This document shows positions 13,901 through 25,094 of a DNA stretch of 64,000 nt, piece after piece. The notes under the pieces are model-generated. The model did no database searches. It had not been told where the DNA came from and saw only the letters and a program-made list of their open reading frames with translations. Numbering within the stretch: position 1 is the first letter of the stretch; the number at the start of each line of letters is the position of its first letter. Location of the stretch: positions 372,001 through 436,000 of the forward strand of contig NW_027490250.1 of assembly GCF_050948175.1 (NCBI RefSeq), written 5' to 3'. This DNA is from Xylocopa sonorina (taxonomy: Eukaryota > Arthropoda > Insecta > Hymenoptera > Apidae). Position numbers and translations under genes: made by a program.

Positions 13901-15099
13901 ATAAGATATAATATTCATTGCGAAGTGTCATGTATACCTCGTATTCACTTAAAATGAATGCAAATGCGACACTTCCTTGCTAGGAAATAGCGTTGGTAGA
14001 TGTCTACGAATCGAAGCAATAGTGTTCTAATGCTTCTTAAATCGCCATATTACATCTCATTTCTATGTTTCATGATAAGATATAATATTCATTGCGAAGT
14101 GTCATGTATACCTCGTATTCCTTTCAAAATAATGTAAATGCGACACTTCCTTGGTAGTAAGTAGCGTTTGCAGATATCTACGTATCGAACCAATATATTT
14201 CTAATGCTTCCTACATCGCCATATCGCATCTCATTTCCACGTTCCATGATAAGATATAATATTCATTGTGCAGTGTTATGTATATCTCGTCTATACTTCA
14301 AAAGAATGTAAATGCGACACTTCCTTGCTAGGAAGTAGCGTTTGCAGATGTCTACGTATCGAAGCAATAGTGTTCTAATGCATCTTAAAACGCGATATCG
14401 CGTCTCAGTTCTATGTCTCATGATAAGATATAATATTCATTGCGAAGTGTTATGTATTCCTCGTCTGCACTTCAAATGAATGTAAATGCGACACTTCCTT
14501 GCTAGGAAATTGCGTTTGTAGATGTCTACTTATCGAAGCAATAGATATCTGATGCTTCTTAAAACGCGATATCGCGTCTCAGTTCTATGTCTCACGATAA
14601 GATATAATATTCATTGCGAAGTGTTATGTATTCCTCGTCTGCACTTCAAATGAATGTAAATGCGACACTTCCTTGCTAGGAAATAGCGTTTGCAGATGTC
14701 TACTTATCGAAGCAATAGATATCTGATGCTTCTTAAAACGCGATATCGCATGTCATTTCTATGTTTCATGATAATATATAATATTCATTGCGAAGTGTCA
14801 TGTATACCTCGCATACACTTAAAATGAATGTAAATGCGACACTTCCTTGCTAGGAAATAGCGTTGACAGATGTCTACGTATCGAAGCAGTGGAATTCTAG
14901 TGCATCTTAAAACGCGATAATTGCATCTCAATTCTGTGTCTCATGATAAGATATAATATTCATTCCGAAGTGTTATGTATTCCACGTCTGCACTTCAAAT
15001 GAATGTTAATGCGACACTTCCTTGCTAGGAAATAGCGTTTGCAGAAGTCTGCGTATCGTAGAAACAGAGTTCTAACGCTTCTTAAAACGCGATATCGCA

Positions 15100-18000
15100 T
15101 GTCATTAGTATGTTTCATGATAATATATAATATTCATTGCGAAGTGCCATGCATACCTCGCATACACTTCAATTGAATGTACATGCAACACTTCCTTGCT
15201 AGGAAATAGCGTTTGCAGATGTCTACGTATCGAAGCAATAGAGTTCTAATGCTTCTTAAATCGCCATATTACATCTCATTTCTATGTTTCATGGAAAGAT
15301 ATAATATTCATTGTGAAGTGTTATGTATACCTCGTATTCACTTAAAATGAATGCAAATGCGACACTTCCTTGCTAGGAAATAGCGTTGGTAGATGTCTAC
15401 GTATCGAAGCAATAGAGTTCTAATGCTTCTTAAATCGCCATATTACATCTCATTCCTATGTTTCATGGAAAGATATAATATTCATTGCGAAGTGTCATGT
15501 ATACCTCGTATTCCTTTCAAAATAATGTAAATGCGACACTTCCTTGGTAGTAAGTAGCGTTTGCAGATATCTACGTATCGAACCAATATATTTCTAATGT
15601 TTCCTAAAACGCCATATCGCATCTCATTTCTACGTTCCATGATAAGATATAATATTCATTGTGCAGTGTTATGTATATCTCGTCTATACTTCAAAAGAAT
15701 GTAAACGCGACACCTCCTTGCCAGGAAATAGCGTTTGTAGATGTCTACGTATCGTAGTAGTAGAATTCTAATGCTTTTCAAAACGCGATATCGCTACTCA
15801 TTCCTATGTTTCATGATAATATATAAAATTCATTGTGGAGTGTTATATATAGCTTGTACTCACTTCCATAGGATGTAAATGCGACACTTCCTTGCCAGGA
15901 AATACTGTTTTCAGATGTCTACGTATCGAAGCAATAGAGTTCTAATGCTTCTTAAATCGCCATATTACATCTCATTTCTATGTTTCATGGAAAGATATAA
16001 TATATATTGTGAAGTGTTATGTATACCTCGTATTCACTTAAAATGAATGCAAATGCGACACTTCCTTGCTAGGAAATAGCGTTAGCAGATGTCTACTTAT
16101 CGAAGCAATAGATATCTGATGCTTCTTAAAACGCGATATCGCATGTCATTTCTATGTTTCATGATAATATATAATATTCAATGCGATGTGCCATGTATAA
16201 CTCGCATACACTTCAAATGAATGTTAATGCGACACTTCCTTGCTAGGAAATAGCGTTTGCAGAAGTCTACGTATCGTAGAAACAGAGTTCTAATGCTTCC
16301 TAAAACGCGATATCGCATGTCATTTCTATGTTTCATGATAATATATAATATTCATTGCGAAGTGCCGTGTATACCTCGCATACACTTCAATTGAATGTAC
16401 ATGCAACACTTCCTTGCTAGGAAATAGCGTTTGCAGATGTCTACGTATCGAAGCAATAGAGTTCTAATGCTTCTTAAATCGCCATATTACATCTCATTCC
16501 TATGTTTCATGGAAAGATATAATATTCATTGCGAAGTGTCATGTATACCTCATATTCCTTTCAAAATAATGTAAATGCGACACTTCCTTGGTAGTAAGTA
16601 GCGTTTGCAGATATCTACGTATCGATCCAATATATTTCTAATGCTTCCTAAATCGCCATATCGCATCTCATTTCCACGTTCCATGATAAGATATAATATT
16701 CGTTGTGCAGTGTTATGCATATCTCGTCTATACTTCAAAAGAATGTAAATGCGACACTTCCTTGCTAGGAAGTAGCGTTTGCAGATGTCTACGTATCGAA
16801 GCAATAGTGTTCTTATGCATCTTAAAACGCGATATCGCGTCTCAGTTCTATGTCTCATGGTAAGATATAATATTCATTGCGAAGTGTTATGTATTCCTCG
16901 TCTGCACTTCAAATGAATGTAAATGCGACACTTCCTTGCTAGGAAATAGCGTTTGCAGATGTCTACTTATCGAAGCAATAGATATCTGATGCTTCATAAA
17001 TCGCCATATCACATCTCATTTCTATGTTTCATGATAAGATATAATATTCATTGCGAAGAGCCATGTATACCTCGCATACGCTCCAATTGAATGTAAATGC
17101 GACACTTCCTTGCTAGGAAATAGCGTTTGCAGAAGTCTGCGTATCGTAGAAACAGAGTTCTAACGCTTCTTAAAACGCGATATCGCATGTCATTAGTATG
17201 TTTCATGATAATATATAATATTCATTGCGAAGTGCCATGTATACCTCGCATAGACTTCAATTGAATGTACATGCAACACTTCCTTGCTAGGAAATAGCGT
17301 TTGCAGATGTCTATGTATCGAAGCAATAGAATCCTAATGCTTCTTAAATCGCCATATTACATCTCATTTCTATGTTTCATGGAAAGATATAATATTCATT
17401 GTGTAGTGTTATGTGTACCTCGAATTCACTTCAAAAGAATGTAAACGCGACACTTCCTTGCCAGGAAATAACGTTTGCAGATGTCTACGTATCGTAGCAT
17501 TAGATTTCTAATGCTCCTCTATTCGCGATATCGCTACTCATTACTATGTTTCATGATAATATATAATATTCATTGTGGAGTGTTATGTATACCTCGTATT
17601 CACTTCAAAAGAATGTAAACGCGACACTTCCTTGCCAGGAAATAAAGTATGCAGATGTCTACGTATCGAAGCAATAGATATCTGATGCTTCATAAATCGC
17701 CATATCACATCTCATTTCTATGTTTCATGATAAGATATAATATTCATTGCGAAGTGTTATGTATACCTCGTATTCACTTAAAATGAATGCAAATGCGACA
17801 CTTCCTTGCTAGGAAATAGCGTTGGTAGATGTCTACGAATCGAAGCAATAGAGTTCTAATGCTTCTTAAAACGCCATATTACATCTCATTTCTATGTTTC
17901 ATGATAAGATATAATATTCATTGCGAAGTGTCATGTATACCTCGTATTCCTTTCAAAATAATGTAAATGCGACACTTCCTTGGTAGTAAGTAGCGTTTGC

Positions 18001-20450
18001 AGATGTCTACGTATCGAAACAATATATTTCTAATGCTTCTTAAATCGCCATATTACATCTCATTCCTATGTTTCATGGAAAGATATAATATTCATTGCGA
18101 AGTGTCTTGTATACCTCGTATTCCTTTCAAAATAATGTAAATGCGACACTTCCTTGGTAGTAAGTAGCGTTTGCAGATATCTACGTATCGAACCAATATA
18201 TTTCTAATGTTTCCTAAAACGCCATATCGCATCTCATTTCTACGTTCCATGATAAGATATAATATTCATTGTGCAGTGTTATGTATATCTCGTCTATACT
18301 TCAAAAGAATGTAAACGCGACACCTCCTTGCCAGGAAATAGCGTTTGTAGATGTCTACGTATCGTAGTAGTAGAATTCTAATGCTTTTCAAAACGCGATA
18401 TCGCTACTCATTCCTATGTTTCATGATAATATATAAAATTCATTGTGGAGTGTTATATATAGCTTGTACTCACTTCCATAGGATGTAAATGCGACACTTC
18501 CTTGCTAGGAAATAGCGTTTGCAGATGTCTACGTATCGAAGCAATAGAGTTCTAATGCTTCTTAAATCGCCATATTACATCTCATTCCTATGTTTCATGG
18601 AAAGATATAATATTCATTGCGAAGTGTCATGTATACCTCGTATTCCTTTCAAAATAATGTAAATGCGACACTTCCTTGGTAGTAAGTAGCGTTTGCAGAT
18701 ATCTACGTATCGATCCAATATATTTCTGATGCTTCCTAAATCGCCATATCGCATCTCATTTCCACGTTCCATGATAAGATATAATATTCGTTGTGCAGTG
18801 TTATGCATATCTCGTCTATACTTCAAAAGAATGTAAATGCGACACTTCCTTGCTAGGAAGTAGCGTTTGCAGATGTCTACGTATCGAAGCAATAGTGTTC
18901 TTATGCATCTTAAAACGCGATATCGCGTCTCAGTTCTATGTCTCATGGTAAGATATAATATTCATTGCGAAGTGTTATGTATTCCTCGTCTGCACTTCAA
19001 ATGAATGTAAATGCGACACTTCCTTGCTAGGAAATAGCGTTTGCAGATGTCTACTTATCGAAGCAATAGATATCTGATGCTTCATAAATCGCCATATCAC
19101 ATCTCATTTCTATGTTTCATGATAAGATATAATATTCATTGCGAAGAGCCATGTATACCTCGCATACGCTCCAATTGAATGTAAATGCGACACTTCCTTG
19201 CTAGGAAATAGCGTTTGCAGAAGTCTACGTATCGTAGAAACAGAGTTCTAATGCTTCTTAAAACGCGATATCGCATGTCATTTCTATGTTTCATGATAAT
19301 ATATAATATTCATTGCGAAGTGCCATGTATACCTCGCATACACTTCAATTGAATGTATATGCAACACTTCTTTGCTAGGAAATAGCGTTTGCAGATGTCT
19401 ACGTATCGATGCAATGGAGTTCTGATGCTTCTTAAATCGCCATATTACATCTCATTTCTACGTTTCACGGAAAGATATAATATTCATTGTGAAGTGTTAT
19501 GTATACCTCGAATTCGCTTCAAAAGATTGTAAACGCGACACTTCCTTGCCAGGAAATAGCGTTTGCATATGTCTACGTATCGTAGCATTAGATTTCTAAT
19601 GCTCCCCTATACGGGATATCGCTACTCATTACTATGTTTCATGATAATATATAATATTCAATGTGGAGTGTTATGTATACCTCGTATTCACTTCAAAAGA
19701 ATGTAAACGCGACACTTCCTTGCCAGGAAATAGAGTTTGCAGATGTCTACGTATCGAAGCAATAGATATCTGATGCTTCATAAATCGCCATATCACATCT
19801 CATTTCTATGTTTCATGATAAGATATAATATTCATTGCGAAGTGCCATGCATTCCTCGCATACACTTCAATTGAATGTACATGCAACACTTCCTTGCTAG
19901 GAAATAGCGTTTGCAGATGTCTACGTATCGAAGCAATAGAGTTCTAATGCTTCTTAAATCGCCATATTACATCTCATTCCTATGTTTCATGGAAAGATAT
20001 AATATTCATTGCGAAGTGTCATGTATACCTCGTATTCCTTTCAAAATAATGTAAATGCGACACTTCCTTGGTAGTAAGTAGCGTTCGCAGATATCTACGT
20101 ATCGAAGCAATATATTTCTAATGTTTCCTAAAACGCCATATCGCATCTCATTTCTACGTTCCATGATAAGATATAATATTCATTGTGCAGTGTTATGTAT
20201 ATCTCGTCTATACTTCAAAAGAATGTAAACGCGACACCTCCTTGCCAGGAAATAGCGTTTGTAGATGTCTACGTATCGTAGTAGTAGAATTCTAATGCTT
20301 TTCAAAACGCGATATCGCTACTCATTCCTATGTTTCATGATAATATATAAAATTCATTGTGGAGTGTTATATATACCTTGTACTCACTTCCATAGGATGT
20401 AAATGCGACACTTCCTTGTCAGGAAATACTGTTTTCAGATGTCTATGTAT
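15100..20450 (+). repeat. Interleaved HORs of 11, 12 and 15 monomers
   Basis: Distinctive monomer variants recur at exact multiples of 174 bp. The marker atcgatccaata is at 16621 and 18709 (2088 bp, 12 monomers). The block with aaccaatatatttctaatgt is at 15581 and 18191 (2610 bp, 15 monomers). A related block follows 1914 bp (11 monomers) later, near 20108. Matching stretches extend over several monomers with very few differences, so these are recent block duplications. Exact block ends cannot be fixed by eye. Confidence 0.8.
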
Positions 20451-20649
20451 CGAAGCAATAGATATCTGATGCTTCTTAAAACGCGATATCGCATGTCATT
20501 TCTATGTTTCATGATAATATATAATATTCATTGCGAAGTGCCATGTATAACTCGCATACACTTCAAATGAATGTTAATGCGACACTTCCTTGCTAGGAAA
20601 TAGCGTTTGCAGAAGTCTACGTATCGTAGAAACAGAGGTCTAATGCTTC

Positions 20650-23290
20650 CTAAAACGCGATATCGCATGTCATTTCTATGTTTCATGATAATATATAATA
20701 TTCATTGCGAAGTGCCGTGTATACCTCGCATACACATCAATTGAATGTACATGCAACACTTCCTTGCTAGGAAATAGCGATTGCAGATGTCTACGTATCG
20801 AAGCAATAGAGTTCTAATGCTTCTTAAATCGCCATATTACATCTCATTTCTATGTTTCATGGAAAGATATAATATTCATTGTGATGTGTTATGTATACCT
20901 CGTATTCACTTAAAATGAATGCAAATGCGACACTTCCTTGCTAGGAAATAGCGTTAGCAGATGTCTACTTATCGAAGCAATAGATATCTGATGCTTCTTA
21001 AAACGCGCTATCGCATATCACTTCTATGTTTCATGATAATATATAATATTCATTGCGAAGTGCCATGTATACCTCGCATACACTTCAATTGAATGTAAAT
21101 GCGACACTTCCTTGCTAGGAAATAGCGTTCTACGTATCGTAGAAACAGAGTTCTAATTTTTCTTAAAACGCGATATCGCATGTCATTTCTATGTTTCATG
21201 ATAATATATAATATTCATTGCGAAGTGCCATGTATACCTCGCATACACTTCAATTGAATGTACATGCAACACTTCCTTGCTAGGAAATAGCGTTTGCAGA
21301 TGTCTACGTATCGAAGCAATAGAGTTCTAATGCTTCTTAAATTGCCATATTACATCACATTCCTATGTTTCATGGAAAGATATAATATTCATTGCGAAGA
21401 GCCATGTATACCTCGCACACACTTCAATTGAATGTAAATGCAACACTTCCTTGCTAGGAAATAGCGTTTGCAGAAGTCTACGTATCGTAGAAACAGAGTT
21501 CTAATGCTTCTTAAAACGCGATATCGCATGTCATTTCTATGTTTCATGATAATATATAATATTCATTGCGAAGTGCCGTGTATACCTCGCATACACCTCA
21601 ATTGAATGTACATGCAACACTTCCTTGCTAGGAAATAGCGATTGCAGATGTCTACGTATCGAAGCAATAGAGTTCTAATGCTTCTTAAATCGCCATATTA
21701 CATCTCATTTCTATGTTTCATGGAAAGATATAATATTCATTGTGATGTGTTATGTATACCTCGTATTCACTTAAAATGAATGCAAATGCGACACTTCCTT
21801 GCTAGGAAATAGCGTTAGCAGATGTCTACTTATCGAAGCAATAGATATCTGATGCTTCTTAAAACGCGCTATCGCATATCACTTCTATGTTTCATGATAA
21901 TATATAATATTCATTGCGAAGTGCCATGTATACCTCGCATACACTTCAATTGAATGTAAATGCGACACTTCCTTGCTAGGAAATAGCGTTCTACGTATCG
22001 TAGAAACAGAGTTCTAATTTTTCTTAAAACGCGATATCGCATGTCATTTCTATGTTTCATGATAATATATAATATTCATTGCGAAGTGCCATGTATACCT
22101 CGCATACACTTCAATTGAATGTACATGCAACACTTCCTTGCTAGGAAATAGCGTTTGCAGATGTCTACGTATCGAAGCAATAGAGTTCTAATGCTTCTTA
22201 AATTGCCATATTACATCACATTCCTATGTTTCATGGAAAGATATAATATTCATTGCGAAGAGCCATGTATACCTCGCACACACTTCAATTGAATGTAAAT
22301 GCAACACTTCCTTGCTAGGAAATAGCGTTTGCAGAAGTCTACGTATCGTAGAAACAGAGTTCTAATGCTTCTTAAAACGCGATATCGCATGTCATTTCTA
22401 TGTTTCATGATAATATATAATATTCATTGCGAAGTGCCGTGTATACCTCGCATACACCTCAATTGAATGTACATGCAACACTTCCTTGCTAGGAAATAGC
22501 GATTGCAGATGTCTACGTATCGAAGCAATAGAGTTCTAATGCTTCTTAAATCGCCATATTACATCTCATTTCTATGTTTCATGGAAAGATATAATATTCA
22601 TTGTGATGTGTTATGTATACCTCGTATTCACTTAAAATGAATGCAAATGCGACACTTCCTTGCTAGGAAATAGCGTTAGCAGATGTCTACTTATCGAAGC
22701 AATAGATATCTGATGCTTCTTAAAACGCGCTATCGCATATCACTTCTATGTTTCATGATAATATATAATATTCATTGCGAAGTGCCATGTATACCTCGCA
22801 TACACTTCAATTGAATGTAAATGCGACACTTCCTTGCTAGGAAATAGCGTTCTACGTATCGTAGAAACAGAGTTCTAATTTTTCTTAAAACGCGATATCG
22901 CATGTCATTTCTATGTTTCATGATAATATATAATATTCATTGCGAAGTGCCATGTATACCTCGCATACACTTCAATTGAATGTACATGCAACACTTCCTT
23001 GCTAGGAAATAGCGTTTGCAGATGTCTACGTATCGAAGCAATAGAGTTCTAATGCTTCTTAAATTGCCATATTACATCACATTCCTATGTTTCATGGAAA
23101 GATATAATATTCATTGCGAAGAGCCATGTATACCTCGCACACACTTCAATTGAATGTAAATGCAACACTTCCTTGCTAGGAAATAGCGTTTGCAGAAGTC
23201 TACGTATCGTAGAAACAGAGTTCTAATGCTTCTTAAAACGCGATATCGCATGTCATTTCTATGTTTCATGATAATATATAATATTCATTG
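20650..23290 (+). repeat. 861-bp five-monomer HOR, three tandem copies
   Basis: Markers repeat with an exact 861-bp period: aatagcgttctacgtatcg at 21121, 21982 and 22843, and tgtgatgtgttatg at 20880, 21741 and 22602. The unit is five monomers, one of them shortened by 9 bp (loss of tgcagatgt), so 5 x 174 - 9 = 861. The second and third copies look essentially identical. The first differs at a few sites at its left end (for example cacatcaatt versus cacctcaatt). This is the most homogeneous tandem HOR in the forward arm and is probably very young. Confidence 0.92.
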
Positions 23291-23654
23291 CGAAGTGCCA
23301 TGTATACCTCGCATACACTTCAACTGAATGTACATGCAACACTTCCTTGCTAGGAAATAGCGTTTGCAGATGTCTACGTATCGAAGCAATAGAGTTCATA
23401 TGCTTCTTAAATCGCCATATTACATCTCATTTCTATGTTTCATGGAAAGATATAATATTCATTGTGAAGTGTTATGTATACCTCGAATTCACTTCAAAAG
23501 AATGTAAACGCGACACTTCCTTGCCAGGAAATAGCGTTTGTAGATGTCTACGTATCGTAGCATTAGAGTTCTAATGCTCCTCTATACGCGATATCGCTAC
23601 TCATTACTACGTTTCATGATAATATATAATATTCATTGTGGAGTGTTATGTATA

Positions 23655-23658
23655 CCTC
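23655..23658 (+). other. Target-site duplication, left copy (CCTC)
   Basis: CCTC at the end of tatacctc immediately precedes the element's TGTGG start. The same CCTC begins the satellite on the right side (25173-25176). Removing the element and one CCTC restores an intact monomer, tatacctcgtattc, closely matching the monomer at about 19621-19800. This shows a single clean integration. Confidence 0.9.
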
Positions 23659-24367
23659 TGTGGCGGCTACGATTCCTGGTATTTTCGAGTCGTAAATTCT
23701 CTAAAGAAATAACAATGCGTTCCTACGACACAGCGCAGGTCTGGCCACCGCGGGTTAGCACTTGGCGACCAGGCCCGCGCGTTTCCTAAACCCGATACCC
23801 GTCTGGTTTGTGTCCATCATCTGGGCCAAGCAATTGTTTCCCTTAAGATTTCGTCGCGACTGAGCATTGCCAGTCGCGTACGGTAGATCCTTAAACTTGG
23901 TTTATTTATGACCAATTTCCGTCCGTTACGTTTCGTGGAAACGTTCACTCTCCTCGTCTGTGCACCCATCCTTTTCATTCTGGGATTTCCCATCCTTTTC
24001 TATACGCATTTTTAAGGGACGACATTTTCGTCCTCGGGACAGTTCGATTCGGACAGTTCGGTTAGAACGACGCAAGCACATAGTTCTGTTAGAACAACGC
24101 TAGCATATAGTTCGGTTAGAACAGTTCGGCGAGAACACCCTGTTCGTTAGAGCAGCCTCCATATTCGTTAAGAATTGTGAGGTCAAGTTGAGTTTCACTA
24201 GAGTCGCGTAGCGACGTAAAAGAAATCGTAGCCATAGCACCGCCCCCAACATTAAGAACTATTGTTTTATTATTGTTTCGCTATTGTTAACTGTTGTTGA
24301 TTGTTTTATATTAAATTGTGGGCAAAAAGGTCGAGTGTGGTTCCTTACTCCCGTTACATTGCCCTCA
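23659..24367 (+). mobile_element. 5' LTR-like region of the retroelement
   Basis: It begins TGTGGCGGCTACG and is placed to end at the CA of gccctca, five bases before the primer-binding site. An alternative end is the ttaca at 24354-24358. At about 709 bp it is much longer than the 256-bp region at the other end and shows no similarity to it past the ninth base. It includes an internal repeat cluster and ends in a T-rich section (ttgttttattattgtttcg). No hammerhead core is present here. Confidence 0.65.
24041..24136 (+). repeat. AGTTCGGTTAGAAC repeat cluster in the 5' LTR
   Basis: Units start at 24055, 24082, 24109 and 24123. The first two are 27 bp (agttcggttagaac or agttctgttagaac plus acgcaagcacat-type tails) and the last two are 14 bp. 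A decayed copy precedes them at 24041. Each 14-bp core is partly palindromic (gttc/gaac), so the cluster could form hairpins or bind a dimeric protein. The function is unknown. Confidence 0.8.
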
Positions 24368-24372
24368 ACTAT

Positions 24373-24390
24373 TGGTGACCCCGACGTGAT
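24373..24390 (+). promoter_or_regulatory. Primer-binding site complementary to tRNA-Trp
   Basis: TGGTGACCCCGACGTGAT is the exact complement of the last 18 nt of the well-known animal tRNA-Trp (ending in CCA). It lies a few bases after the 5' LTR-like end, the correct place for priming minus-strand synthesis. The same 18-nt site is the classic tRNA-Trp primer site in avian retroviruses and in CsRn1-type retrotransposons. This is the strongest single proof that the insert derives from an LTR retroelement. Confidence 0.93.
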
Positions 24391-24489
24391 ATGGACACGC
24401 AGCCTACTACGACACAGGAAGACAAGGAAGCAGCTCGTCGAGCATACCACCTGCGACGACAACCTCGCCCAGAACATCTGGGAGGATGA
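24391..24489 (+). pseudogene. Short leader frame, possible gag N-terminus relic
   Basis: An ATG directly abuts the primer-binding site and opens a 32-residue frame (starts MDTQPTTTQEDKEAARR, ends in TGA after a Gly-Gly). The sequence is Thr-, Gln- and Arg-rich, with an acidic-basic helix-like segment. In LTR elements the gag gene starts soon after the primer site, so a truncated gag start is the likely origin. It is far shorter than any gag. The family identity is inferred from position only. Confidence 0.35.
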
Positions 24490-24787
24490 AGTATTCATCG
24501 TTGGGCCTTGGGTACCGCCGCAGCACGCCGATACCGTAACCCCTCTCCTAGGGTGGCCACGCCTCTACGCCGAGCCCACGAAGATCTCGCAGGAGTCCGG
24601 ACCTGCAGGCAAGGATCACTGGGACTTTCCGGCAATTACCACAACGCGCGACGAATTTCGTCGTTTACACACGGGCCATCCTAGGACAGCAGAGTATACG
24701 ACTGCACAGCGCTGGTCTTCTCACAGCGCGCTCGCCGGCTAGGCTTGAGCACCGCGGCAATCGCCGCGCTACGAAGGAGCAGCAGAC
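24490..24787 (+). other. Internal region of the element, no recognised gene
   Basis: This GC-rich internal DNA lies between the leader frame and the terminal short frame. A frame stays open through it from upstream in the LTR (24284-24742) but crosses the primer-binding site. It has no gag zinc knuckle, protease, polymerase or integrase motif. It probably consists of fused remnants of the parent element's coding DNA after a large internal deletion. Confidence 0.5.
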
Positions 24788-24916
24788 ATGGCATCGCGGT
24801 TTCTACACCCAGTAATCAACCAATACGAGGTTCTACACACATCGTCGCACCTGAGGGAACACCTTGAAGAACGAAGACGCACAGCTGGATATCGTTCACC
24901 ACTGGCAAGGGGGTGA
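24788..24916 (+). pseudogene. 42-residue frame ending at the 3' LTR, possible pol tail
   Basis: The ATG-initiated frame (starts MASRFLHPVINQYEV, continues with an Arg/Glu-rich HLREHLEERRR helix) ends in TGA exactly where the terminal LTR begins. A polyprotein ending against the polypurine tract and LTR is usual for LTR elements, so this may be the last piece of a pol gene. It is too short for a domain assignment. The stop codon overlaps the G-rich tract. Confidence 0.35.
24906..24916 (+). promoter_or_regulatory. Putative polypurine tract
   Basis: A run of purines (caagggggtga) lies immediately 5' of the second TGTGGCGGC. A purine run at this position primes plus-strand DNA synthesis in LTR elements. 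The run is short and has one T, so it is a reasonable but not certain tract. It supports 24917 as the start of the 3' LTR. Confidence 0.6.
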
Positions 24917-24991
24917 TGTGGCGGCACTCGCCACTAGAGGGACAGCACCATTTACACTTTCCTGAAAGCACCCGATGACCCATCGTTTCCA

Positions 24992-24998
24992 ATATATA
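24992..24998 (+). promoter_or_regulatory. TATA box of the 3' LTR
   Basis: The stretch ccaatatatagaag contains a TATATA core about 75 bp into the LTR. A start site 25-35 bp downstream would fall near 25022-25030, exactly where the hammerhead ribozyme begins. Cleavage would then trim only a few bases from the 5' end of such a transcript. Confidence 0.5.
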
Positions 24999-25025
24999 GA
25001 AGTTCTGAACTGTCCCTAATATCCC

Positions 25026-25094
25026 AGCGTCTAAGGCAGGGCCTGCTAGGTAGCCTTACTGATGAGTCCACTAGCAGGCCCAGGACGAAACGTT
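25026..25094 (+). ncRNA. Type III hammerhead ribozyme
   Basis: Every element of a hammerhead is visible. Stem III pairs 25026-25030 (AGCGT) with 25090-25094 (ACGTT), with one G-U pair. The cleavage triplet is GUC, cutting after C25031. Stem I pairs TAAGGC (25032-25037) with GCCTTA (25053-25058), six perfect pairs. The conserved CTGATGA is at 25059-25065. Stem II pairs GTCC (25066-25069) with GGAC (25083-25086). The conserved GAA is at 25087-25089, followed by A15.1 pairing with U16.1. Only stem III is open-ended, hence type III. Loop 1 is 15 nt and loop 2 is 13 nt. Bases 25039-25049 and 25071-25081 are perfectly complementary over 11 nt, far longer than the usual loop-loop contact. Known hammerheads of this kind self-cleave and process retroelement RNAs. 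Activity here is inferred. Confidence 0.9.

Larger units (their letters stand above)
2489..23658 (+). repeat. 174-bp satellite array, forward block 2
   Basis: About 121 tandem monomers run head to tail in the same orientation as the first block. The array resumes in mid-monomer (tctcttttctatg) after the upstream insert. It continues without a gap to tatacctc, where a retroelement has inserted. Monomers carry short dyads: GCGATATCGC, GTATAC, acttcc-ttgcta-ggaagt, gcagatgtctac and ctacg-tat-cgtag. Subfamilies are distinguished by variants such as gagtactaatgattctt with gagatgtcgtattt (7.7-12 kb), gatatctgatgcttc (13.5 kb onward) and gcatgtcatttc (14.7 kb onward). There are no genes, and all frames seen here are repeat translations. 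Confidence 0.97.

Noticed and set aside
16550..18946. Recurrent open frames in the satellite, up to 110 residues (also at 321, 26431, 28345, 35480)
   Set aside because: The 174-bp monomer is divisible by three, so any open frame carries into the next copy. The peptides are direct translations of the repeat, most copies have stops, and there is no domain or codon signature.
24284..24742. 152-residue frame in the retroelement
   Set aside because: It starts within the LTR and runs through the tRNA-Trp primer-binding site, which is not a plausible coding layout. It has no retroelement motif.
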